A stretch of DNA of 40,649 bases from Paenibacillus senegalensis JC66 (GTDB taxonomy: Bacteria > Bacillota > Bacilli > Paenibacillales > NBRC-103111): contig NZ_HE610968.1 of the NCBI RefSeq assembly GCF_000285515.1, positions 7,587 through 48,235 on the forward strand. Direction: 5' to 3'. How positions within the stretch are numbered: position 1 is the stretch's first letter; each line of letters opens with the position of its first letter. Shown here one piece after another: positions 34,034-40,649 of the stretch. Under the pieces are notes generated by a model that was not told the DNA's origin, did not search any database, and saw only the letters and a list, made by a program, of their open reading frames with translations. The position numbers and the translations under genes are program-made.

Positions 34034-34066
34034 CCTGTTAACCCTGTTATTCCTGTTAAGCCTGTT
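34034..34066. repeat. Four CCTGTT iterons at 9-base period
   Basis: CCTGTT begins at 34034, 34043, 34052 and 34061, exactly every 9 bases, within the ychF upstream region. Short degenerate tandem repeat of unknown role. Confidence 0.75.
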
Positions 34067-34120
34067 GTGTAATATTATACCGGATGTTTGCGTGCTATGG
34101 AGCTTTTTCCAATAATGCGG

Positions 34121-34126
34121 TATAAT
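34121..34126 (+). promoter_or_regulatory. Probable -10 of the ychF promoter
   Basis: A perfect TATAAT lies 45 bases before the ychF start in AT-rich sequence. The -35 at 17-18 bases is weak (TGGAGC). Confidence 0.5.
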
Positions 34127-34171
34127 ATCTTGATGACTTGATTTGTTAACAATAAGGGAGTTGCATTATAG

Positions 34172-35272
34172 ATGGCTTTGAAAGCAGGAATTGTCGGTCT
34201 TCCAAATGTGGGAAAATCGACTTTGTTCAATGCAATTACACAAGCGGGGGCGGAATCGGCGAACTATCCGTTTTGTACGATTGATCCGAATGTCGGAGTG
34301 GTGGAGGTGCCGGATGAGCGTCTGCAAAAGCTGGCCGACATCGTTAACCCGAACCGGATTGTGCCTACAGCTTTTGAATTTGTCGATATAGCCGGACTGG
34401 TCAAAGGAGCGAGCAAAGGGGAAGGACTCGGCAACAAATTCCTTGCGCATATCCGCGAAGTGGATGCGATTGTTCATGTGGTCCGCTGCTTCCAGGACGA
34501 AAATATTACCCATGTATCCGGAAAAGTCGATCCGATCAGTGATATTGAAACGATCAACCTGGAGCTTATTCTGGCCGATCTCGATTCGGTAGAGAAGCGG
34601 ATTGAGCGTTCACGCAAGAACATGAAGGGCGGGGACAAAAAAGTCGCTGCCGAAGTAGAATGTCTGGAGCGGATCAAAACGGCCCTCCTGGAGGAAAAAC
34701 CGGTACGCAGCGTAGAACTCAGCGATGAGGATCGCTTGCTCATTCGGGATTTGCACCTGCTGACGATCAAGCCGATTTTGTATGCGGCCAATGTCAGCGA
34801 AGAAGAAGCCGGCAATGCCGACGGGAATGAATACGTCGAGCAGGTTCGGAATTATGCTGCGAAAGAAGGGGCAGAGGTTGTTCCGATCAGTGCGAAGGTG
34901 GAATCGGAAATTGCCGAGCTGGAAGGTGAGGACCGCGAGATGTTCCTGGCAGAGCTTGGCCTTCAGGAATCCGGTCTGGACCGTTTGATCCGTGCGGCAT
35001 ATAAGCTTCTTGGCCTATACACATATTTTACGGCAGGCGTACAGGAAGTGCGGGCCTGGACCATTCGTAAGGGAACCAAGGCTCCGCAAGCTGCAGCTGT
35101 CATTCATACCGATTTTGAGCGGGGATTCATTCGTGCGGAAGTGGTATCCTATGAAGACCTGACTGCTGCCGGATCGATGAACGCGGCCAAAGAAAGAGGC
35201 CAGCTGCGGCTCGAGGGCAAGGAATACGTTGTGCAGGATGGCGATGTGATGCACTTCCGGTTTAACGTTTAG
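34172..35272 (+). CDS. ychF: Redox-regulated ATPase YchF
   Basis: This 366-residue OBG-family P-loop protein binds ribosomes and hydrolyses ATP. G1 is GLPNVGKS (residues 9-16), and the G3-like motif is [11 protein letters not shown]. The usual guanine motif NKxD is replaced by NVSE (AANVSEEE), the change that gives YchF its preference for ATP. A coiled-coil insert and a C-terminal TGS domain ([18 protein letters not shown]) follow. Full length. It is the first housekeeping gene to the right of the tailocin. Confidence 0.97.
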   Translation: MALKAGIVGLPNVGKSTLFNAITQAGAESANYPFCTIDPNVGVVEVPDERLQKLADIVNPNRIVPTAFEFVDIAGLVKGASKGEGLGNKFLAHIREVDAIVHVVRCFQDENITHVSGKVDPISDIETINLELILADLDSVEKRIERSRKNMKGGDKKVAAEVECLERIKTALLEEKPVRSVELSDEDRLLIRDLHLLTIKPILYAANVSEEEAGNADGNEYVEQVRNYAAKEGAEVVPISAKVESEIAELEGEDREMFLAELGLQESGLDRLIRAAYKLLGLYTYFTAGVQEVRAWTIRKGTKAPQAAAVIHTDFERGFIRAEVVSYEDLTAAGSMNAAKERGQLRLEGKEYVVQDGDVMHFRFNV

Positions 35273-35352
35273 CCGGCTCATTAGCCCGCAAACGGATTTC
35301 GGATTTGAATCAGTAATGAAAGATACAATCTTGTACATTGAGGTGAAAGACC

Positions 35353-36420
35353 ATGCTGGACCGGTTGCAATCATTGGCGGACCGTTACGAAAAGCTGAGT
35401 GAGCTGCTGTGTGACCCGGATGTCGCAGGCGACTCCAAAAAACTAAGAGAATACTCCAAAGAGCAGTCGGATCTGCAGGAAGCTTTTGATGCCTACACCG
35501 AATACAAGTCGGTAATGGAACAATTACAGTCTGCCAAGGCAATGCAGAACGAGAAGCTGGATGAGGAAATGCGCGAGCTTGTCAAAATGGAAATTGCCGA
35601 GCTGGAGGAACGCAAGGAAAAGCTCGAGGAAGAAATTAAAATTTTGATGCTGCCAAAAGACCCCAATGATGAGAAGAACGTCATTGTGGAAATCCGTGGA
35701 GCGGCCGGCGGGGACGAAGCGGCATTGTTCGCGGCTGATCTGTATCGGATGTATACCCGTTACGCCGACTCACAGGGCTGGAAGACCGAGGTCCTGGAGG
35801 CAAGCCTGAACGATCTTGGCGGGTTCAAAGAAATCATTTTTATGATCAGCGGGAAGGGCGCCTACAGCAAGCTCAAATTCGAAAGCGGCGCGCATCGGGT
35901 ACAGCGTATTCCTGTAACGGAATCCGGCGGCCGCATCCATACGTCCACTTCCACAGTGGTCGTCATTCCGGAGGCTCAGGAGATCGAGGTGGATATCAAG
36001 GAAAGCGATATTCGCGTAGATACCTTCTGCTCCAGTGGTGCCGGCGGACAATCCGTCAACACAACCAAGTCTGCTGTGCGGGTAACCCATCTGCCGACAG
36101 GGATTGTGGCTACATGCCAAGACGGCAAGTCGCAAAACTCTAACAAGGAAAAAGCGCTGCAGGTGCTTCGTGCACGGATTTACGATAAATTTTTGCAAGA
36201 AGAGCAGCAGAAGTACGACAGCGAGAGAAAAAGCAAAGTGGGAACCGGGGATCGCAGTGAGCGGATCCGTACGTACAACTTTCCGCAAAGCCGGGTGACC
36301 GATCACCGTATCGGACTGACCCTGCATCGTTTGGAAACGATCATGAACGGAGAGCTGGAGGAGATCGTTTCTGCTTTAACCGTAGCGACCCAGGCGGAGC
36401 TATTGGAAAAAGGAGAGTAA
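35353..36420 (+). CDS. prfA: Peptide chain release factor 1
   Basis: This 355-residue protein ends translation at UAA and UAG. The peptidyl-hydrolysis motif GGQ lies in [15 protein letters not shown], and the stop-codon reader is the PVT tripeptide in [16 protein letters not shown] (PxT marks RF1, not RF2). GAGGTG precedes the ATG. It is followed after 4 bases by prmC, which methylates the GGQ glutamine, so the pair forms a functional operon. Confidence 0.98.
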   Translation: MLDRLQSLADRYEKLSELLCDPDVAGDSKKLREYSKEQSDLQEAFDAYTEYKSVMEQLQSAKAMQNEKLDEEMRELVKMEIAELEERKEKLEEEIKILMLPKDPNDEKNVIVEIRGAAGGDEAALFAADLYRMYTRYADSQGWKTEVLEASLNDLGGFKEIIFMISGKGAYSKLKFESGAHRVQRIPVTESGGRIHTSTSTVVVIPEAQEIEVDIKESDIRVDTFCSSGAGGQSVNTTKSAVRVTHLPTGIVATCQDGKSQNSNKEKALQVLRARIYDKFLQEEQQKYDSERKSKVGTGDRSERIRTYNFPQSRVTDHRIGLTLHRLETIMNGELEEIVSALTVATQAELLEKGE

Positions 36421-36424
36421 ATCC

Positions 36425-37330
36425 ATGACGCTGCCCAAACCGTTAACGATACGTGAAGCCTATTTGCAGGCTTCTTCTTTTTTGGCGGACCATCTGGTGA
36501 ATGATCCGGCAATTTGCGCAGAGATTATGCTCCAGAAGCTGCTGCAGCTGGACCGCACGACGCTGCTGCTTAATTGGGAGCGAGCGTTCCCCGAGGAGCA
36601 TGGGGACGTTTGGCGGCAGTGGGTCCTGAGAAAAGCGGCAGGAGAGCCGGTTCAGTACATTACCGGGGAGCAGGAGTTTTACGGGCTGACGTTCCAGGTG
36701 ACTCCGGCTGTGCTGATTCCCCGCCCGGAGACCGAGCTTTTAGTTGAAGCCATTGTGCGTAAAGGCAAGGAACGGTGGGCACCGACGGATCAGCCGTTAG
36801 CCGTCGATATCGGGACGGGCAGCGGGGCCATTATCGCGACTTTGGTCTCACAGTGTCCGAGCTGGAAAGGCTGGGCCGTCGATTTATCCGGAGAAGCACT
36901 GCTCGTAGCTCAATCGAATGCCCGGCGGCTTGGGGTAGCGGATCGGATTGAGTGGCTTCACGGTGATTTGCTAAAGCCTGTCCTTGCCCTTCAGCAGCAT
37001 CAGGAGCCGAAGCAAAAAGTAAATATTCTTGTATCCAACCCGCCCTATATCACCACAGAAGAAATGAAGCATTTGCAGCGCGAGGTCGCGGAGCATGAGC
37101 CGGTGCTGGCCCTGCATGGCGGGCAGGATGGCATGGACAGCTATCGGCAACTGATTGCAGATATGCGCTTGCTGCCAGAGCTCCCGGAGCTCATCGGCTT
37201 TGAAGTAGGGCATGAGCAGGCGGAGGCTGTAGCTTCTCTGCTTGATGGAGAGAAGGGCTGGGGGCAGATCGAGATCGTGAAAGACTTAGCGGGGATTAGC
37301 CGGCATGTATTGGCTTATGATTTACGGTAA
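36425..37330 (+). CDS. prmC: Release factor glutamine N5-methyltransferase
   Basis: This 301-residue SAM-dependent enzyme methylates the glutamine in the GGQ motif of release factors. An N-terminal helical substrate-binding domain (about 1-110) precedes a Rossmann fold with VDIGTGSGAI (SAM loop) and the catalytic NPPY (VSNPPYIT). AGGAG overlaps the end of prfA, coupling expression. Length is normal. Confidence 0.97.
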   Translation: MTLPKPLTIREAYLQASSFLADHLVNDPAICAEIMLQKLLQLDRTTLLLNWERAFPEEHGDVWRQWVLRKAAGEPVQYITGEQEFYGLTFQVTPAVLIPRPETELLVEAIVRKGKERWAPTDQPLAVDIGTGSGAIIATLVSQCPSWKGWAVDLSGEALLVAQSNARRLGVADRIEWLHGDLLKPVLALQQHQEPKQKVNILVSNPPYITTEEMKHLQREVAEHEPVLALHGGQDGMDSYRQLIADMRLLPELPELIGFEVGHEQAEAVASLLDGEKGWGQIEIVKDLAGISRHVLAYDLR

Positions 37331-37409
37331 GGTTATAACCTATGACGACAGGGTCCGATGACTGGCAATCTGGCAAACTTTAAATCTTTCAATTAATCTA
37401 GCAGAGGAA

Positions 37410-37439
37410 GTATAGCTCTTCTCTTTTCTGACCATAATG
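37410..37439 (+). promoter_or_regulatory. Sigma-F-type forespore promoter of spoIIR
   Basis: GTATA (37410-37414) fits the sigma-F -35 GYWTA. Exactly 15 bases later GACCATAATG (37430-37439) fits most of the -10 GNNRANANTW. In B. subtilis spoIIR is transcribed by sigma-F. The -10 covers the upstream ATG at 37437, ruling that out as the real start. Confidence 0.75.
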
Positions 37440-37484
37440 AGTACTAGATTCGGATCGTACTGGTTGAAGAGAGGAGCATCTTCT

Positions 37485-38276
37485 ATGGTTAAGCGAGTAT
37501 CTTACCGTTCTTATTTTTATATAGCTTTTGCCCTTATTCTATTAATGATTAGCTGGGAATCTAACAAAACCAATGCGGCCCTGCTGACGACAGAAATTCC
37601 ACAGGAAGCAATTCGTTTGCGCATTTTGGCCAACTCCGATTCGGTACAGGATCAGGCTTTGAAAAGACTGGTCAGAGATGCGATTGTCGAAGAAATGAAC
37701 CAATGGGTGACAGGTCCCGCCACCATTGAAGAGGCCAGAGACGTAGTGGCCGATCATTTGCCTGATATTCATCAACTGGTGACGACCCTTCTCGCAGAAA
37801 GAGGCTTCACTTATGAGGTTGACGTGGAGCTAGGCGAGGTGGACTTTCCTACAAAAATGTACGGCTCCAAGGTGTATCCTGCCGGTGTCTATGAGGCTTT
37901 GAAAATATCGATCGGCAGTGCCCAGGGACAAAATTGGTGGTGTGTCTTGTTTCCGCCGTTGTGCTTCGTAGATTTGGCGATGGGTGAAGCGGTGCCGGAA
38001 TCGGACTTGGTTGAGGACAGCGATGAGCAGGCCAATAAAAAAGCGGAAAAACAAGCTGGTAAGCAAACTGATAAGCAAGCCGGTAAGCATGCAGATGAAC
38101 AAGCTGACAAACAAGCCGAAAAACAAGCAGTGGCGGCAAATGCTTCAGCAGATAGCGATAGCGAGCAGGAAAAGACGGAAGCTTCCCTGCCGATTGAATC
38201 GAAGAAGCAGGTGCGGTTCTTCTTAGTGGATGCTGTGCAGAACCTGTTTGCTTCAGTAAAAGGCTGGTTCGCATAA
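37485..38276 (+). CDS. spoIIR: Stage II sporulation protein R
   Basis: This 263-residue protein is secreted from the forespore and triggers SpoIIGA to process pro-sigma-E in the mother cell. It has an N-terminal membrane/signal segment (SYFYIAFALILLMISW), the conserved IRLRILANSDSVQDQALKRL and the hallmark GSAQGQNWWCVLFPPLCF. I chose ATG 37485 (GAGGAGC upstream, sigma-F promoter further up). Unusually, residues about 180-215 are a Lys/Gln/Ala-rich repeat (KQAGKQTDKQAGKHADEQ). Chromosomal position after prfA-prmC is as in Bacillales. Confidence 0.95.
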   Translation: MVKRVSYRSYFYIAFALILLMISWESNKTNAALLTTEIPQEAIRLRILANSDSVQDQALKRLVRDAIVEEMNQWVTGPATIEEARDVVADHLPDIHQLVTTLLAERGFTYEVDVELGEVDFPTKMYGSKVYPAGVYEALKISIGSAQGQNWWCVLFPPLCFVDLAMGEAVPESDLVEDSDEQANKKAEKQAGKQTDKQAGKHADEQADKQAEKQAVAANASADSDSEQEKTEASLPIESKKQVRFFLVDAVQNLFASVKGWFA

Positions 38277-38383
38277 GGGTTATTTATCTTATCTGAAAAC
38301 CGCCGCCGCTGTTCTTGCACATGAACATGTAACGGTCATTCCCTCATACAATCACTATCCCTTACTAGCCTGGTTCCTTACAG

Positions 38384-38448
38384 TACTTATAGCTTACAGC
38401 ACTTATTTTCTTGACGGCTTGGTTACTTATAGCTTACAGCACTTATTT
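38384..38448. repeat. 25-bp direct repeat before ywlC
   Basis: A 25-base sequence beginning TACTTATAGCTTACAGC occurs perfectly at 38384-38408 and 38424-38448 (period 40), with degenerate pieces on both sides. The whole gap 38277-38539 holds no gene or clear promoter. Confidence 0.85.
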
Positions 38449-38539
38449 CCTTGCCAAACTAAAATATAGCTCTTATTTCTTTTCTAGCTTGGGATCGGGA
38501 AAGAAACTGCCTTATTAAACTATTAAAGGGTGAACCTGA

Positions 38540-39631
38540 ATGAAGACAGAATTGTGGTCCGTTCCCCCCCACCCCCGCCCGGATGATCCGGGCATTGCGG
38601 CTGCGGCCCGAATGCTCCGGGCCGGGGGGCGCGTCGCCTTTCCGACCGAAACGGTGTACGGTCTTGGTGCTGACGCGCGCAGCGCTGAGGCGGTGCAGGG
38701 CATCTTCACCGCCAAAGGCCGGCCAGCGGATAACCCGCTCATCGTCCATATAGCCGACAGGTCTCAACTTAACGGTCTTGTTGACCGTTTGGATGAGACC
38801 TCTCGGCGTTTAATGGACGCTTTCTGGCCGGGGCCGCTGACGCTGGTGCTGCCGGCTGTGCCGGGCGCCGTCTCCGCCAAAGTTACGGCGGGGCTGGCTA
38901 CCGTAGCGGTGCGGATGCCGGACCATCCGGTAGCATTGAGCCTGATTCAGGCGGCTCAATGTCCGGTGGCGGCACCAAGCGCTAATCGATCAGGGCGTCC
39001 CAGTCCGACACAGGCTTCGCATGTGATGGAGGATCTGGACGGCTTGATCGATGGCCTGATCGACGCCGGGGAAACCGGCGTCGGAGTCGAATCCACCGTC
39101 GTTGAGGTCATCGACGGTGTGATCCATGTGCTGCGGCCCGGAGGGGTCACAGCTGAACAGCTGCAGGAGGTGGCTCCTGTGGCGAATAGCGCCGAAGACA
39201 AGCATCAGCCGACTGCAGCGGACGCAAAAGGAGCGAGCAGTGAAAGCGGCCAAGCGCCTAAATCCCCGGGCACCAAATATACCCATTACGCCCCGATAGG
39301 CGAAATGATTATCGTTAGCGGGGAAGAGAATCGGCGGACGGCCTGGATTCAGGCGGCTTTGCAGGAAGCCCGGCTGCAAGGCCGGCGCACAGGCGTGCTC
39401 ACCTTTGAAGCCCGGCGCGAGCAGTTTGCAGCCGACTGGATTGAAACGATAGGCCGCAATCCCGAGGACTCTGAAGCGGCGGCTCGTCTCCTGTACCGGG
39501 CTTTGCGTCGCATGGACGAGCAGCAGGTCGCGCTCATCCTGGCGGAAGCTGTGGAGCCGGCCGGACTGGGCGAAGCGGTCATGAACCGGATGATAAAGGC
39601 GGCCGGCCAACGGTTTATTAACCTGCAATAA
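38540..39631 (+). CDS. ywlC: Threonylcarbamoyl-AMP synthase (Sua5/YwlC type)
   Basis: This 363-residue enzyme makes threonylcarbamoyl-AMP from threonine, bicarbonate and ATP, the first step of t6A-37 tRNA modification. The YrdC domain (about 20-210) has AFPTETVYGLGADA and KGRPADNPLIVHI. The KYTHYAP linker and the C-terminal Sua5 domain (about 260-360) make it the long Sua5 form. AAAGGGTGA precedes the ATG. GC content is higher than in the neighbours. Confidence 0.95.
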   Translation: MKTELWSVPPHPRPDDPGIAAAARMLRAGGRVAFPTETVYGLGADARSAEAVQGIFTAKGRPADNPLIVHIADRSQLNGLVDRLDETSRRLMDAFWPGPLTLVLPAVPGAVSAKVTAGLATVAVRMPDHPVALSLIQAAQCPVAAPSANRSGRPSPTQASHVMEDLDGLIDGLIDAGETGVGVESTVVEVIDGVIHVLRPGGVTAEQLQEVAPVANSAEDKHQPTAADAKGASSESGQAPKSPGTKYTHYAPIGEMIIVSGEENRRTAWIQAALQEARLQGRRTGVLTFEARREQFAADWIETIGRNPEDSEAAARLLYRALRRMDEQQVALILAEAVEPAGLGEAVMNRMIKAAGQRFINLQ

Positions 39632-39731
39632 GGGTTAAGATGTGTCAAGATTGAACATCGCCGAATTTATTATTTTTTACCTCGCCTGCTCTCCAAATCT
39701 ATCGTAAAATCAGGAACTTACTGGTAATTTT

Positions 39732-39775
39732 CCCCCGGTTGTCCGCATATGTTGAAAGGGAACATGGACAGGGGG
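39732..39775 (+). promoter_or_regulatory. Hairpin covering the mntP ribosome site
   Basis: CCCCC (39732-39736) pairs with GGGGG (39771-39775), and after a 3-base bulge TGTCC (39740-39744) pairs with GGACA (39766-39770). An inner ATGTT/AACAT stem can also form. The GGGGG is the only Shine-Dalgarno for the mntP ATG at 39783, so the fold would block translation. It does not resemble the yybP-ykoY manganese riboswitch. Confidence 0.6.
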
Positions 39776-39782
39776 TTAAAGC

Positions 39783-40343
39783 ATGGGATGGAGTCCGTCA
39801 GAATGGGGACAATTAATGACTCTTTTACTGATGGCTGCCGCATTGGGAATGGACGCGCTATCCTTGGGAGTCGGCATTGGGCTGAAGGGAATTCGGATCC
39901 TGACGATTTTAAAAGTAAGTGTCATTGTGGCGATATTTCATACGATTTTGCCGTTGTTCGGCATGTTCATGGGCAAATACTTCAGTATGATCTTGGGAGA
40001 GCTTGCGGTAACAGTTGGCGGCGGATTGCTGATTCTTCTGGGAGCCCATATGATTTACAGCGCATTTTTGGGAGACGGGGTACAATCGATTGTATTTCAA
40101 AACCTGTGGGGTCTCCTGCTAATAGCTTTAATGGTGAGTCTGGATTCCTTTTCTGTAGGGGTATCGATGGGTATGGTGGTTGATGATATTTGGCTCACCG
40201 TATTGCTGTTCGGCTTCTTTGGCGGAGCTATGGCGATGCTTGGCTTGGCGATCGGCCGCAAGTTCGGGCACTGGACAGGCAATTATGGAGAAGCCTTGGG
40301 AGGCCTGGTGCTGCTGGTGTTTGGACTTTATTTTATTGTGTAA
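39783..40343 (+). CDS. mntP: Manganese efflux pump MntP
   Basis: This is a 186-residue, six-TM membrane protein of the MntP/YtaF family (ywlD position in Bacillus). The two inverted halves each carry a conserved aspartate motif (GMDALSLGVGIG and SLDSFSVGVSMG) that lines the manganese path. AGGGGG precedes the ATG and can be masked by a hairpin. Directly follows ywlC as in Bacillales. Confidence 0.92.
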   Translation: MGWSPSEWGQLMTLLLMAAALGMDALSLGVGIGLKGIRILTILKVSVIVAIFHTILPLFGMFMGKYFSMILGELAVTVGGGLLILLGAHMIYSAFLGDGVQSIVFQNLWGLLLIALMVSLDSFSVGVSMGMVVDDIWLTVLLFGFFGGAMAMLGLAIGRKFGHWTGNYGEALGGLVLLVFGLYFIV

Positions 40344-40649
40344 TGATTTCCTTATCCTGTATTTGGGGTACAATAAAAGTACACACCGGACAGTGAAACG
40401 CTGATCTTTGATGGTTTTATGGGTGAGTATGCCGCGTAAGCTGCATAAGTCGATTTCACCAATTTATGTTGACGGCCATGGAGCCGAGACAAGCCCTGCT
40501 AAGCTAGCGACTAGTTGACTAGAGGCTCATATTTTGAGGTAATAACAGACATGGACAAAAATATTATTCCACATCGATCGAAGCTTCAGCGTATAGAAGT
40601 CGGTCACATGTGTTGGCCAGGTAGAATACAATTACAGATCAAATACTGC
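40344..40649. other. Window end, no gene recognised
   Basis: About 300 bases with only short frames (the longest, from ATG 40411, is 35 codons without a ribosome site). The arginine-phosphatase gene that often follows mntP in Bacillales does not begin here. Confidence 0.5.

Noticed and set aside
34172-36420. Long antisense frames opposite ychF and prfA
   Set aside because: They are shadows caused by GC-rich codon bias; the plus-strand genes are unmistakable.
39632-39782. yybP-ykoY manganese riboswitch before mntP
   Set aside because: The conserved helix and loop sequences of that RNA class are not found; only an SD-masking hairpin is seen.
40411-40518. 35-codon frame near the window end
   Set aside because: No ribosome site, no recognisable motif, and the region looks non-coding.

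Overview
The window looks like chromosome from an endospore-forming Firmicute of the Paenibacillaceae (Paenibacillus or a close relative). It has moderate GC, strong AGGAGG-type ribosome sites and a small acid-soluble spore protein (sspP). It also has spoIIR behind a sigma-F-type promoter, and the Bacillales cluster prfA-prmC-spoIIR-ywlC-mntP. Genus is inferred from gene order and protein style; no 16S or database search was possible.

Left flank (1-9900). sspP ends at 174. A five-gene minus-strand operon (5951 to 519) then encodes an ABC ATPase, a 743-residue permease with a degenerate M1-peptidase-like outer domain, an ECF sigma factor, a membrane protein and a second ABC ATPase. An alpha/beta hydrolase, a 14-TM DHA2 drug exporter, tRNA-Pro(CGG), tRNA-Arg(CCT) and tadA follow, all on the minus strand. 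Three perfect DnaA boxes lie just upstream of tadA.

Centre (9915-32850). This is the notable part: a complete PBSX-like contractile tail cluster with no integrase, terminase, portal, protease, capsid or head-joining gene. It is best read as an R-type tailocin (phage-tail-like bacteriocin), not a prophage. An ImmA-type metallopeptidase and an XRE repressor diverge from an Xpf-like activator across five copies of the palindrome TTRCC-N5-GGYAA. A Uma2-type nuclease and two convergent copies of a secreted protein family occupy the space where packaging and head genes would normally be. A LexA-like box precedes the tail operon, whose order is xkdJ-ykzL-xkdK-xkdM-xkdN-xkdO-xkdP-xkdQ-xkdR-xkdS-xkdT-xkdU. 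xkdN ends in a textbook A AAA AAC slippery site followed by a candidate pseudoknot, giving a predicted 196-residue frameshift product. The tape-measure gene is an AT-rich mosaic. Three separate receptor-binding fibre genes with a shared N-terminal anchor, two of them with small XkdX-type partners, suggest a broadened or switchable target range. The lysis end has a BhlA-type holin, a secreted discoidin/FN3 protein, a phi-LC3-type holin that seems to start at ATA, and a SPOR-domain amidase.

Right flank (33000-40649). An ankyrin-repeat lipoprotein (minus strand) is followed by plus-strand housekeeping genes: ychF, prfA, prmC, spoIIR, a Sua5-type ywlC and mntP. Points of interest here are a sigma-F promoter with exact 15-bp spacing before spoIIR, a Lys/Gln-rich repeat insertion in SpoIIR, a 25-bp direct repeat before ywlC, and a hairpin that would bury the mntP ribosome site.

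Proposed tailocin logic (inference from the families): stress or DNA damage relieves Xre, possibly through ImmA cleavage. The Xpf-like factor is then made and the late genes transcribed. Tails assemble with one of three fibres, and holin plus amidase release them.
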